Assembly: GCF_011043775.1 (NCBI RefSeq)
Contig: NZ_JAAKXY010000008.1
Span: 1 to 64,000, forward strand
Length of the DNA stretch: 64,000 nt
DNA from: Natronolimnobius sp. AArcel1
GTDB taxonomy: Archaea; Halobacteriota; Halobacteria; Halobacteriales; Natrialbaceae
Reading direction: 5' to 3'
The notes below the pieces were generated by a model. The model made no database searches, had not been told where the DNA came from, and saw nothing but the letters and a program-made list of their open reading frames with translations. How positions within the stretch are numbered: position 1 is the stretch's first letter; every line of letters begins with the position of its first letter. A program made the position numbers and the translations under genes. This document shows, piece after piece, positions 1-7,982 of the stretch.

Positions 1-807
1 GTTCTCTCCGAGGATTACGAGTTCCGCGAGAGTACGCTTCGGTACGACGCGGCCACCGACGAGTTTTACCTCAACATCTCGACTCGGCGGACAAACGGCA
101 ACGACGCAGGGGTTTCGGAAGATACCGGGCACCCCGACCAAACGGTCCTCGGTATCGACCTCGGCGTCAACTCGTTGGCTGTCTCCTCAACCGGCACGTT
201 TTGGCAGGGAGACGACTACAACCATTGGTGTCGTGAGTTCGAGAAGCGTCGGGGTGAGTTGCAACAGCGCGGCACGCAAGCCGCGCACAACGCTGTGCTT
301 CGACTCGGGAAGCGCGAAGAAGCATGGCGAAAACAGTACATCCACACCGTCGCTAACGAACTTGTGGGGGAAGCCGTCGAACACGACTCTGATGTTATCG
401 CGTTCGAGGACTTGACCGATATTCGAGAGCGGCTTCCGCACGCGAAGTGGCATCACGTCTGGGCGTTTCGACGCCTGTTCGAGTACGTCGGGTACAAAGC
501 GCCCGAGCAGGGCGTCTCCGTGGAGCAAGTCGAGCCCAACCATACGTCCCAACGCTGTTCGCGGACGGACTGTGGGTTCACGCATGAGGACAACCGCCAC
601 GGAGAACACTTTGAGTGCCAGAAGTGCGGCTACGAGGTGAACGCGGATTACAACGCCGCGAAGAACATCGGGCTACGCTATGCTCGGAAGCGGACACACA
701 GACTCCGTTCCTCGCCCACGTCGAGGAGCGGAGACGCACAAGTAGACGTGCGTATAACTGGTGGGACGCTGAACGGCGAGAGTCACCAGCCTATTGCTGG
801 CGACTAA
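1..807 (+). CDS. tnpB: TnpB-family RNA-guided endonuclease (IS200/IS605 type), 5' end outside window
   Basis: The reading frame is open from base 1, so the N-terminal half lies left of the window; 268 codons remain. TnpB proteins are RuvC-type nucleases guided by an RNA made from the element's right end. The catalytic set is visible: the first Asp in GIDLGVN (codon about 53), the Glu in AFEDL (about 136), a four-cysteine zinc finger (RCSRTDC and CQKC) and the last Asp in NADYNAAKN. All three acidic residues are present, so the nuclease may be active. The protein ends in a basic, serine-rich tail typical of the part overlapping the guide-RNA scaffold. No tnpA is visible. Family assignment is confident; activity is inferred. 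Confidence 0.93.
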   Translation, partial: VLSEDYEFRESTLRYDAATDEFYLNISTRRTNGNDAGVSEDTGHPDQTVLGIDLGVNSLAVSSTGTFWQGDDYNHWCREFEKRRGELQQRGTQAAHNAVLRLGKREEAWRKQYIHTVANELVGEAVEHDSDVIAFEDLTDIRERLPHAKWHHVWAFRRLFEYVGYKAPEQGVSVEQVEPNHTSQRCSRTDCGFTHEDNRHGEHFECQKCGYEVNADYNAAKNIGLRYARKRTHRLRSSPTSRSGDAQVDVRITGGTLNGESHQPIAGD

Positions 808-824
808 TCGCCGGGAGTCCACAT

Positions 825-882
825 CAAAGCCCCATCCTCAAGGACCGAGGCGCGTATGCGCCGAGGGAGTAGGGTGGGGTAG
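825..882 (+). ncRNA. right end / guide-RNA (omega RNA) scaffold of the TnpB element
   Basis: Just after tnpB lies a block starting AAAGCCCCATCCTCAAGGA, then a GGCGC-GTAT-GCGCC hairpin, then AGGGTGGGGTAG. The CCCCATCC and GGGTGGGG parts can pair around the hairpin. The same core (GCCCC-TCCTC-AAGGA plus hairpin plus GGGGTAG) recurs at 34,717-34,773 on the other strand and, more loosely, near 6,190. In characterised TnpB elements this right end forms the 3' scaffold of the guide RNA, with the guide read from flanking DNA after about 882. The RNA boundaries are inferred. Confidence 0.6.
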
Positions 883-1171
883 TTTACCGAGTTGTTTTGA
901 CTGCTTGTATATACAACTACCCCATCACGAAAGGCTACGCCAGCGTCTCGAGGCGGTCGCCACGCTCGAGGACTGGTTGGACGATGTTGGCGCCTCGAGT
1001 CTCTGACGGGAACCTGTATCACCAATCGCCGCCCGAAGAATGTTGACACCCCCAACTCAGGAGTCGAACCACGTTCAATCGACGAGATACTGTCGCCTAA
1101 ACGGCACGGCGATTGTGGTCGGCGTGTTTTTGTTCCCGACGTCGTTTTATCACCGCGATGTACGTGCATGG
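883..1171. other. intergenic flank of the TnpB element; no convincing gene
   Basis: The plus strand up to about 1006 reads RLRQRLEAVATLEDWLDDV then a stop, which could be the severed C-terminus of a gene hit by the TnpB element. There is no start and the product is unrecognised. The rest contains nothing recognisable. Confidence 0.4.
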
Positions 1172-1522
1172 TCAGTGCTCCCAGGCGGGTGCGTCACCCA
1201 GTGTGGAATCGGCTTCCTGCGATATATCCTCCATTTCCGCAGTGAGTTCCCGGTCACGATCGGCGCGTCGTCGATACCCCTCTGCAAGTTCCTCACGTGA
1301 TGTGGGTTTCTCGATCACGATTTTATTGCCCTCCTCGCGAATCGTCACTTCGTCACCGCCCGAGATACCGAAGTCTTCACGCAGGTGTTTCGGCAGTGTA
1401 ACCTGGCCACGCCCTCCCGCTTTCCGTGTCATAGCATATACATACCGAAAACGTTGTTGCCGGGCTTTCTCAGGCAAATTGACATGCGTGCTGGTTTCGC
1501 TCCCAGCGGCGAGTGCTTTCAT
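1172..1522 (-). CDS. AbrB/MazE-type (SpoVT-AbrB fold) DNA-binding protein
   Basis: A 116-residue protein with a swapped-hairpin AbrB domain at about residues 33-72: GGRGQVTLPKHLREDFGI, then GDEVTIREEGNKIVIEKP. This family includes transcription regulators and the antitoxin half of toxin-antitoxin pairs; no PIN or other toxin gene adjoins it, so a regulator role is as likely. The start at 1522 is supported by a TATA-like TTATAACTTAAA about 30 bases upstream, which fits a leaderless haloarchaeal transcript. An internal ATG at 1432 (MTRKAGG) would give the usual shorter AbrB length and cannot be excluded. It is divergent from the secreted repeat protein at 1604 and could regulate it through the shared 81-base gap. 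Confidence 0.8.
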   Translation of the reverse strand: MKALAAGSETSTHVNLPEKARQQRFRYVYAMTRKAGGRGQVTLPKHLREDFGISGGDEVTIREEGNKIVIEKPTSREELAEGYRRRADRDRELTAEMEDISQEADSTLGDAPAWEH

Positions 1523-1603
1523 TGAGTGTTGGAAACAATCACATTTAAGTTATAATTCAGAATATATGATAAATCTTATTAACTTTCACTATTTGGTATC
1601 GGC
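1523..1603. promoter_or_regulatory. divergent promoter region
   Basis: This AT-rich 81-base gap separates the AbrB-type gene from the secreted repeat protein. TTATAACTTAAA lies at a leaderless-promoter distance from 1522. On the other strand, AT-rich blocks (ATATATGATAAA, TTATTAAC) precede the ATG at 1604. Exact boxes are not proven. Confidence 0.45.
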
Positions 1604-4600
1604 ATGGTCGATATCGAGGACAGTAGTTTTGCGGAAGTTCGTCAGTCGGGGAAGAAACGAGTCACCACAAGTAGGCGGAACGTATTAAAAACCACGGGGG
1701 TGGGCGTACTCGGTGCAACCGGCCTTGGTGCGACCGGCGGGACCATGTCGGTTGCGGCGTCCTCCGACCACGAGATCGAAATTACGGAACGACCCGATCC
1801 AGGTGACGAGTCCATTGAAGTAGAGGTCGATGTGCCGTCGGACGAGGATCCGGTAGACGTCCGCGTGTTCCACTGGTTGGGGGACGATTTGACGGATGAA
1901 GTCATCACTGTCGAGTCTGGAGAGACCGACACCGAAACCGTCGAACTGATCCAGCCGCTCGAGAGAGGGGATAGCTTGGATATCGCCATCCTTGAAGAAG
2001 GGGCTACTGACCGTGATGAGGCGCTCAGTATGGCTGGCATAACAGTAGACGCCACATACATCGATTTCTACGCGTCTCCATCTACAAGCGACACCGACGT
2101 CGAATTCTTTGCATCGTCCTCTGAGGACCACGTGGACGAGCACGAAGGCGGCATTGAGGCACGCGTTGTGAATGAGGCAGACGAGGAACTGTCCGATGGG
2201 CCGGTTGATATTAGTCTGTTCTTCAGCGGGGGGATCGACCTGACTGATCCCCTCGCCGAAGAGGATGAGATATCCGTTATCCTGCAACCTGAGAGCGACA
2301 CATACGATCCCGATGAAGTGATAGCTTCGGCAAGTACCACTGCCACTGCGGATCTAGGTATCGCGGTCACGGAACGTCCAGACATCGAGGACGAAGAGGT
2401 CGAAGTAGAGGTCTTCGTTCCGTCGGACGAGAATTCAGTAGACGTCCGCGCATTTCATTGGGATGAGGGCGATATAACAGATGATGTCATCACTGTCGAG
2501 TCTGGAGAGTCCGTCACCGAAACCGTCGAACTGACAGAACCCCTCAAGAAAGGGGACAGACTAGATATTGTTCTCCTTGAACAGGGAGTCACAGACCCCG
2601 GTGAGGTTCTTCGTGAGACTAACACGGTAGTGGACGCAACTCACATCGAGTTCCACGCGTCTCCGTCTGCAGGCGACGATGTCATCGAAATTTTTGCGGT
2701 AGTCTCTGAGGAACACTGGGACGAGCACCAAGGGGACATCGAGGCACGCGTTGTAGATGGCACAGACGAGGAACTGACCGACGCGGCGGTTGAGATTTTC
2801 CGGGCTGACGGCAGGCCGATCGACCTGACTGAGTCCCTCACCGAGGGAGAAGAAATATCCGTCATCCTCCAGCCAGAGGGCGATAAATACGATCCCGATG
2901 AGGAATTGACTTCGGCAAGTGCCACCGCTAGTGTCGATCTAAGTATAGAGGCCCCACAACGTCCAGACGCCGAGGACGAGGACGTAGAGGTAGAGGTCAC
3001 CGTTCCGTCAGACCATGATCCAGTAGACGTCCGCGCATTTCATTGGGATAAGGGCAATATAACAGATGAAGTCATCACTGTCGAGTCTGGAGAGTCCGCC
3101 ACCAAAACCGTCGAACTAACAGAACCCCTTAAGAAAGGGGACAACCTAGAGATCGTCCTCCTTGAAGAGGGAGTCTCAGATCACGATGAGGCACTCCGTT
3201 GGGCTGGCACAGTGGTGGACGACACATACGTCGAGATCACACAACAGTTGACCGATGGTGACGAAGATGTCGAGGTATTTGCGACCGTCTCCGACGACGA
3301 CTTAGATACGTACGAGGAAGGCCTAGAGTTGCGGATTGTAGACGCCGATGGCGTTAATCTGAGTGACGAGCCCGTGGATATTGAGCTTTTCTGGGGTGGA
3401 TCGGTATCGGTGACTGAAGAACTTGTCGGGGGTGACGAGATCACGGCGGTCGTCCAGGAGGCTGCGGACGGATACGATGAGGAGAAGGTACAAGCTTCGG
3501 CAACGACCACCGTCGTCGGTGACATAGGATTTACCGTCCCGGAACGGCCCAACATCGGAGCCAAGTCCGTCGAAGTAGATGTGGACGTTCCAGCTACTCG
3601 TGGCGACGGGGTGGATGTACGAGCATTCGGGCTCGATGGATCGGACCTGACAGCAGACGTTCTGACAGTTACTCCGGGCGAGGATATCCAAGACGAGGTC
3701 ACCCTGACCGATGAACTCGAAGAAGGCGATATCCTGGAGGTTGCTCTTTTCGAGGAAGGAGACGAGGACCACAATGACGCATTCCAAACAGTGGTGGCTG
3801 CAGTTGATGCGACGTATGCAATGTTCACGCAACAGCCGTCCGACGGTAACGAATTCGCCTCCATCCACATTACCGTGTCCGACGAGGACTTTGACGATCA
3901 CGACGAGGTAGAGGTGCGCATCGTGGACGAGTTAGACGACGAACTCATCGAGGAACCACTACCGCTACCGCCCGAAGAACCCTTTGGCTATGGTACGATC
4001 GAACTGACGAGTGAGTTGACTGAAGACGAGGAGATTACGCTTGCTGTCCAGCCCCAGGCTGAGGAGTACACACCCGGCGAAACGTTAGCCTCCGATCCCG
4101 TTACTGTATCCGAGGATGTAGGCCCAACCGTCTCGTTTACGTTCTCACCGGAGTCCCCCGACGTCGAGACTGAGGTGACGTTCGACGCCAGCGACTCCGA
4201 ACCGACCGAGGAGATTGAGGATTATCTGTGGGACTTCACGGACGACAACGACTTTGACACCACTGGGATCGAAGCAACCCACACGTTCACAGACCCAGGC
4301 GACCACGAGGTCACACTGTACATTCTGGACGACACGGGCGAACCTCTCGGCATAACAACTGAGACGGTCAACGTCCGAGAGGGGTGTTTCATCGCAACGG
4401 CGGCCTGTGGAACGCCCGACCATGATCAGGTTGAGACGCTTCGAGCATTCCGTGACACGACCCTGAAAGGGAACGCGATCGGGGAACTATTTGTCAGACT
4501 GTACTACGCAACCAGCCCACCAATCGCCGATTGGATCGCCCAGGGCCCACGTCGGCGTTCGATTGTTCGCTCGACGGTCGTTCGACCTGCAGCTCGGATC

Positions 4601-4636
4601 GCCTCTATGTTCGGATTTGACGGGTCGGACGCATAA
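1604..4636 (+). CDS. Tat-exported surface repeat protein with PKD domain and CFI-box C-terminus
   Basis: A 1010-residue, strongly acidic secreted protein. Residues about 22-52 carry a twin-arginine signal (SRRNVLKTTG followed by a small hydrophobic stretch). The body has about four repeats of roughly 195 residues, each opening with a form of ERPDxxDExVEVEV and containing VDVRxFHW, DDVITVESGE and EISVILQPE; they begin near residues 57, 249, 446 and 641. A PKD-like domain (TFDASDS, YLWDFTDDNDFD, HTFTDPGDHEVTLY) follows at about 845-925. After it comes CFIATAACG, the CFI-box C-terminal motif found on many surface proteins, and a basic tail. Adhesin or cell-surface function is inferred. The repeats look recently amplified because DNA identity between repeats 2 and 3 is high. 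Confidence 0.75.
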   Translation: MVDIEDSSFAEVRQSGKKRVTTSRRNVLKTTGVGVLGATGLGATGGTMSVAASSDHEIEITERPDPGDESIEVEVDVPSDEDPVDVRVFHWLGDDLTDEVITVESGETDTETVELIQPLERGDSLDIAILEEGATDRDEALSMAGITVDATYIDFYASPSTSDTDVEFFASSSEDHVDEHEGGIEARVVNEADEELSDGPVDISLFFSGGIDLTDPLAEEDEISVILQPESDTYDPDEVIASASTTATADLGIAVTERPDIEDEEVEVEVFVPSDENSVDVRAFHWDEGDITDDVITVESGESVTETVELTEPLKKGDRLDIVLLEQGVTDPGEVLRETNTVVDATHIEFHASPSAGDDVIEIFAVVSEEHWDEHQGDIEARVVDGTDEELTDAAVEIFRADGRPIDLTESLTEGEEISVILQPEGDKYDPDEELTSASATASVDLSIEAPQRPDAEDEDVEVEVTVPSDHDPVDVRAFHWDKGNITDEVITVESGESATKTVELTEPLKKGDNLEIVLLEEGVSDHDEALRWAGTVVDDTYVEITQQLTDGDEDVEVFATVSDDDLDTYEEGLELRIVDADGVNLSDEPVDIELFWGGSVSVTEELVGGDEITAVVQEAADGYDEEKVQASATTTVVGDIGFTVPERPNIGAKSVEVDVDVPATRGDGVDVRAFGLDGSDLTADVLTVTPGEDIQDEVTLTDELEEGDILEVALFEEGDEDHNDAFQTVVAAVDATYAMFTQQPSDGNEFASIHITVSDEDFDDHDEVEVRIVDELDDELIEEPLPLPPEEPFGYGTIELTSELTEDEEITLAVQPQAEEYTPGETLASDPVTVSEDVGPTVSFTFSPESPDVETEVTFDASDSEPTEEIEDYLWDFTDDNDFDTTGIEATHTFTDPGDHEVTLYILDDTGEPLGITTETVNVREGCFIATAACGTPDHDQVETLRAFRDTTLKGNAIGELFVRLYYATSPPIADWIAQGPRRRSIVRSTVVRPAARIASMFGFDGSDA

Positions 4637-5047
4637 GAGGTGAATTGCCCGGGCAACGATGTCAACTGAGGGTTCCCTGAGACACGATGCCTCTACGTGG
4701 GTATCCGCGTTTGACTCGTCTAGCAGCGGGTGGAAGTGTCGGTCGTCTGGGGGAGCTGAAAAGTCGTGAGGGTGGATATCCCGCCGGAGGTTGTGCCCGG
4801 ACGCATCCGAGTAGTGTATATTGTAGTCGCCCGCCGTCGTCCATCGAACCGGGAATATGGTTGTATCTGCCTCCCCAATGCTATAGGGTATCGTGAGCTG
4901 TAGTTCGCGGGGATTGAGTCGGTCATCGATTTCGCCTGAGCCCATCGATTCGATGGCGCTGAACGCATCTCGGAACGCATTGAGTTTCGTCACGTCGATA
5001 GTGCTTCGAAGTGCGTGAGAGTCGCCATCTCCAGTGTCGAACTGCAT
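4487..5047 (-). CDS. TumE-like (DUF6516-type) toxin candidate
   Basis: A 186-residue protein whose centre resembles TumE-family toxins: NIHYSDASGHNLRRDIHPHDF then PDDRHFHP, i.e. an aromatic-rich strand, the RRD-HPH block and a second histidine cluster. Its ATG overlaps the stop of the upstream helix-turn-helix gene (ATGA at 5044-5047), the arrangement expected of an antitoxin-toxin operon. The family match ends near residue 130. The last about 50 residues run antisense into the 3' end of the surface protein gene (4487-4636) and are probably junk caused by loss of the normal stop or a frameshift. Family call is by motif only. Confidence 0.5.
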   Translation of the reverse strand: MQFDTGDGDSHALRSTIDVTKLNAFRDAFSAIESMGSGEIDDRLNPRELQLTIPYSIGEADTTIFPVRWTTAGDYNIHYSDASGHNLRRDIHPHDFSAPPDDRHFHPLLDESNADTHVEASCLREPSVDIVARAIHLLCVRPVKSEHRGDPSCRSNDRRANNRTPTWALGDPIGDWWAGCVVQSDK

Positions 5048-5577
5048 CAGACTGCTTCTGCATCATCAGTGAGGTTTTCGACCGCGCTGAGTGCGAGCGC
5101 TACCTCAGCGAATGCGAGGTTCCGCCGCGTCGTTCGCCACTCCAGGAGCGCCTCTGCGTCGATATTCGCGTGGGATCGGACGGCGTCATCGGGCGAGGTA
5201 GCGCCGGACCGGTCGCCGTACTCTCGAAGGTCCTCGCGCATCTCCAAAACGCGTGTTGAGAGCGTATCGGTGTCCGTCTCGTCGAGGATACGCCGAGTTT
5301 GTTCGAGGACGATCGAGTCCTTGGCCCGCTGATACAGCGCCCCCCTCGAGTCTGGCGATGTGGTCTCTGCCACGTAGCTGTGTTCGACAAGCGAGCGAAG
5401 GTGCCTGCCGGCAGTCTGTTCCGACGTAAGGGCGGTCTCGGCAACGGTCGCCGCGCTCATAGGCTCGTATGCCGTGCGCATCACTGACCGCACACGGTCG
5501 AACGGGCTGGTATCACGTTTCCAGTCCTCTTTGGCGCGCTCGTTCACATTCTCGAATGCCGGGGCAGATTCTGGCAT
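5047..5577 (-). CDS. winged-helix regulator, probable antitoxin partner
   Basis: A 176-residue protein with a winged helix at about residues 25-85 (YEPMSAATVAETALTSEQTAGRHLRSLVEHSYV), then a helical region rich in Leu and Glu and ending near the C-terminus in AEVALALSAVENL. It resembles the haloarchaeal DUF7342-type regulators that precede TumE-like genes. It is translationally coupled to the downstream toxin candidate. The promoter is in the 5578-5725 gap. It most likely represses its own operon and neutralises the toxin; this is inferred from layout. Confidence 0.65.
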   Translation of the reverse strand: MPESAPAFENVNERAKEDWKRDTSPFDRVRSVMRTAYEPMSAATVAETALTSEQTAGRHLRSLVEHSYVAETTSPDSRGALYQRAKDSIVLEQTRRILDETDTDTLSTRVLEMREDLREYGDRSGATSPDDAVRSHANIDAEALLEWRTTRRNLAFAEVALALSAVENLTDDAEAV

Positions 5578-5725
5578 CGAATCAACGTACGATACATGAG
5601 TAGATCATTTTTCGGGATGTCATTTCCACCTTCTTAGGCTGTCGGGTGCGTGTCAGTATAGAGTCAGTTCGGGAGAGTTTCGAGTTTTGCTCACATTAGC
5701 CGTGTGAATTGTTCTGCTTTCCGTA

Positions 5726-6177
5726 ATGTTATTAGACAACCATGTGAGGTGCGGTCTCGTGTCACGCAGACCCAAGGCATCTGGATTCCTTGGACTGGCG
5801 ATAATGATGAGTGTCGGAATGTACCAGAACTATCTGAACGCAACGGCACAGGGGACGCCAGCGTGGATGATCGGGGCCACGCCCACCTAGGCGTCCTCTC
5901 GATTCTGGCCATCGTCCTCGGCTTCGCTATCCCGGCCCTCGGCGTGAGCGGGCGACTCGAGCAGATGGTGACGTGGACATTCATCCTCGGACAGTGGGGG
6001 CTACCGATGGTTCCGTGGCTCGCCGTCGGCGGCGGCCTGAGCTTTTTGCACCCGACCGCGTTCCTCTGGGGCGGGCTGTTGCTCGTCTCAATGGTGATTA
6101 TGACCTGGCAGGCCGCCGTGCAGCCAGCAGGGGTTTCTGGCAAGCAGCGATCCGAACCGATGGTTGCTGACGATTAG
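5726..6177 (+). pseudogene. frameshifted small membrane protein
   Basis: Two frames together read like one polytopic membrane protein. From ATG 5726 the first frame gives SGFLGLAIMMSVGMYQNYLN, then TPAWMIGAT, and stops at 5888-5890. The next frame continues with HAHLGVLSILAIVLGFAIPA, then TFILGQWGLP and FLWGGLLLVSMVIMTWQAA to 6177. The switch lies in GGGGCCACGCCCACC, where a one- or two-base indel would restore WMIGATHAHLG. At least four hydrophobic segments result. The product is unrecognised and the gene is probably inactive unless a sequencing error is responsible. Confidence 0.6.
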
Positions 6178-6612
6178 CGTGGCGGTGAGGGCGCTAAGCC
6201 CCCGTCCTCTAGGAGCGAACGGAAAGCGCGAGTGAAGTACCTCGGGGACAAGCCCCGAGGCTTCACCGTTTTGCCCATGCCGTCCAGAAATGGACGGATG
6301 GGCGCAGGCGAATTTAATTCCCCTCGACCTTCCCGAAATGGGTCGGTTGGAATTAACACCCGAACGCCCGGTGCGTCCGTGAGGGTCGGTCGCTCCACCA
6401 CGGCCCGACAACACCCGTCTCACCACGTCAAGGACGCAGGTTTTGAGAGGTGTCGCATTCGTCGCAACTGCGCGCAGTTGCTTCGGATTAAGGTCTTTAA
6501 TCCACGTTGCAACTGTACTCGTCAATACGGTGGGGTGCGTCATATAGCTTACACGATTCACCCTCGGGGTCAAGTCCCGAGGCACTCTCGCTGTATCTCT
6601 GTAGAGCGGGGT
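6178..6612. repeat. TnpB-element-derived non-coding block (MITE-like)
   Basis: It begins with GGCGCTAAGC and CCCGTCCTCTAGGAG (6190-6215), the same core as the right-end scaffolds at 825-882 and 34,717-34,773. Two same-orientation hairpins follow at 6240-6260 (CCTCGGGG / CCCCGAGG) and 6562-6582 (CCTCGGG / CCCGAGG), the second nearly identical to one at 10,124-10,144. Between them is an 18-base perfect palindrome at 6464-6481 (GCAACTGCGCGCAGTTGC). No coding frame is convincing. It reads as a non-autonomous derivative or a nest of element ends. Confidence 0.5.
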
Positions 6613-6636
6613 AGTTCACTGGACTTTTGAGACGCT

Positions 6637-7032
6637 TCAGACGTGTACTCCGTCATCGTCTTCGTCGGACGACTGCGACTCTCCCCAGTCGGGGACTTCC
6701 CCGTCGTAGAACACGTCATTACTGGAGATACCGTCCTCGAGGTGGGGCTCGGGCGGTGTTCGATCGATCGACTCTCGGAGGAATTTGATTCGCATCGCCT
6801 CCTCACGGCCGAGGATTGCTTCGACGGTGTCGTAGTCGACGTGATCGTCGTAATACGCGTCACTAAGACGTCGACGAAACTCCTCGTCGTTCGCGAGCTC
6901 CTCGAGTTCATCCTCGAGGGCATCGGTGAGGAGCCGCGTCCGTGAGATATCCAGGACCTCAACGACGCTGTCGGCGCGTTCGACCAGCGACTTTGGGGCA
7001 TTGAAATCGACGCGTGTTTTCTCTTCACCCAT
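6637..7032 (-). CDS. ribbon-helix-helix type small DNA-binding protein
   Basis: From ATG 7032 the protein reads MGEEKTRVDFNAPKSLVERA and continues with a second helix (ISRTRLLTDALEDELEEL), the pattern of an RHH domain in the first 50 residues, then an acidic C-terminal half ending ESQSSDEDDDGVHV. Such proteins act as operon repressors, antitoxins or plasmid copy-control factors. A start at 7050 would add six residues and overlap the upstream gene by 26 bases. It follows the unrecognised gene at 7025-7294 on the same strand, so the two probably form an operon. Confidence 0.65.
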   Translation of the reverse strand: MGEEKTRVDFNAPKSLVERADSVVEVLDISRTRLLTDALEDELEELANDEEFRRRLSDAYYDDHVDYDTVEAILGREEAMRIKFLRESIDRTPPEPHLEDGISSNDVFYDGEVPDWGESQSSDEDDDGVHV

Positions 7033-7294
7033 CTTGCCATGTATAGACACTACACATACTTAGTTCGTCGCTGATTTCCTTCGCCACAGCGATAGAAATA
7101 TCGTCGCCATGGGCAAACTGATAGGCTTTTGAACCAGTATTGGCGAACTCGTTGCCGAAGTCGATCCGAGCGAGGACTCGCTGGAAGTCCTTGCTCAGAT
7201 CGGTGCCATTCGCACCGATCCCAAATTTTAGTTCCGGAAACAGCAGTGATGAAGCCGCGCGAGTCAGCTGCGTTGCCTCGGTTGTCTTGACCAT
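7025..7294 (-). CDS. hypothetical protein upstream of the RHH gene
   Basis: An 89-residue protein starting MVKTTEATQLTRAASSLLF. I do not recognise the family. It is mixed alpha/beta in look, with no cysteine pair, signal peptide or membrane segment. Its 3' end overlaps the start of the RHH gene by a few bases, suggesting co-transcription. A toxin or antitoxin-partner role is possible from the setting but nothing in the sequence shows it. Confidence 0.4.
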   Translation of the reverse strand: MVKTTEATQLTRAASSLLFPELKFGIGANGTDLSKDFQRVLARIDFGNEFANTGSKAYQFAHGDDISIAVAKEISDELSMCSVYTWQDG

Positions 7295-7398
7295 TGCGAG
7301 ACAACGACTACGACGACAATCGTCGCTTGGCTACGCCTGACTACCTGAGGAATCTTCGATCTCTCTCTGTTTACAGCGAGGAGGAGGCCACACTCCGG

Positions 7399-7752
7399 TC
7401 AGCTATCTTCAGTCTGGTTCCCGCTATCGCCTCGAGCGAAACTCGCTTGCGGACCACTGGTGTTGTCTGGAGTGATCTGGGTGCCTTCGATGAGCGCTTC
7501 AAAATCGTCTACCTCGTCGTACTGGTCTTGATGTACCAACGCTGTTTTGCCAAGCGTTGCAATCTCGTACAGTCCAGACCGTTCGGCTGGGCCAATTTTT
7601 CGGACGAGGCCATAGTCCTCGAGCACCGGCAGTCGTGTGTTGATGTTCTTTCGACTCTTCCCCGTGTGATGTGCTAGATTCGTCGCGACGTTTCGTCCTT
7701 TGTCTGCTAGCTCTTCAAGGATCAAAAAGTCGGTTGGCTGGCGTAATTTCAT
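7399..7752 (-). CDS. PhiH1-repressor-like winged-helix regulator
   Basis: A 117-residue protein beginning MKLRQPTDFLILEELADKGR, then NVATNLAHHTGKSRKNINTR, LPVLEDYGLV and GPAERSGLYEIATLGKTAL. The N-terminal half is the winged helix of the haloarchaeal phage PhiH1 repressor family, with its typical pattern RNVA-NL--N-RLP-L-DYGLV-KIGPA--SGLYEI. These proteins sit in proviruses and integrated plasmids and repress neighbouring promoters. The acidic tail is variable. It stands alone here beside a TnpB insertion, consistent with a remnant integrated element. Confidence 0.8.
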   Translation of the reverse strand: MKLRQPTDFLILEELADKGRNVATNLAHHTGKSRKNINTRLPVLEDYGLVRKIGPAERSGLYEIATLGKTALVHQDQYDEVDDFEALIEGTQITPDNTSGPQASFARGDSGNQTEDS

Positions 7753-7864
7753 GGATTCTAATTATTGTGATGATATCGAGTAATACTTTTTGGCTAGAAC
7801 ATTCCTTCTTTGATCGCCTCTTCTAAATAGATTAACGATTATAGATTCTACGAACCTATCTAGT

Positions 7865-7982
7865 TCACTCGAGGTCACCGTGAAGCAAAATACTGGTGAG
7901 TTTGTCGAACTCCTCAGGCTGGAATACAGGAATCCCAGTACGGACGATCCGCCGGATATCATCAGCAAAGGTGGGGACGCTC
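7865..7982 (-). pseudogene. 3' part of a small gene split by a TnpB element
   Basis: The minus strand reads SVPTFADDIRRIVRTGIPVF then QPEEFDKLTSILLHGDLE and a stop. The frame upstream is interrupted by the TnpB element right end. Joined to the fragment at 9506-9620 it would make a protein of about 80 residues. I do not recognise the family. Confidence 0.45.

Noticed and set aside
4662-4896. Small frames on both strands between the surface protein and the TumE-like core
   Set aside because: No motif or start support; the space is explained by the 3' part of the toxin frame.
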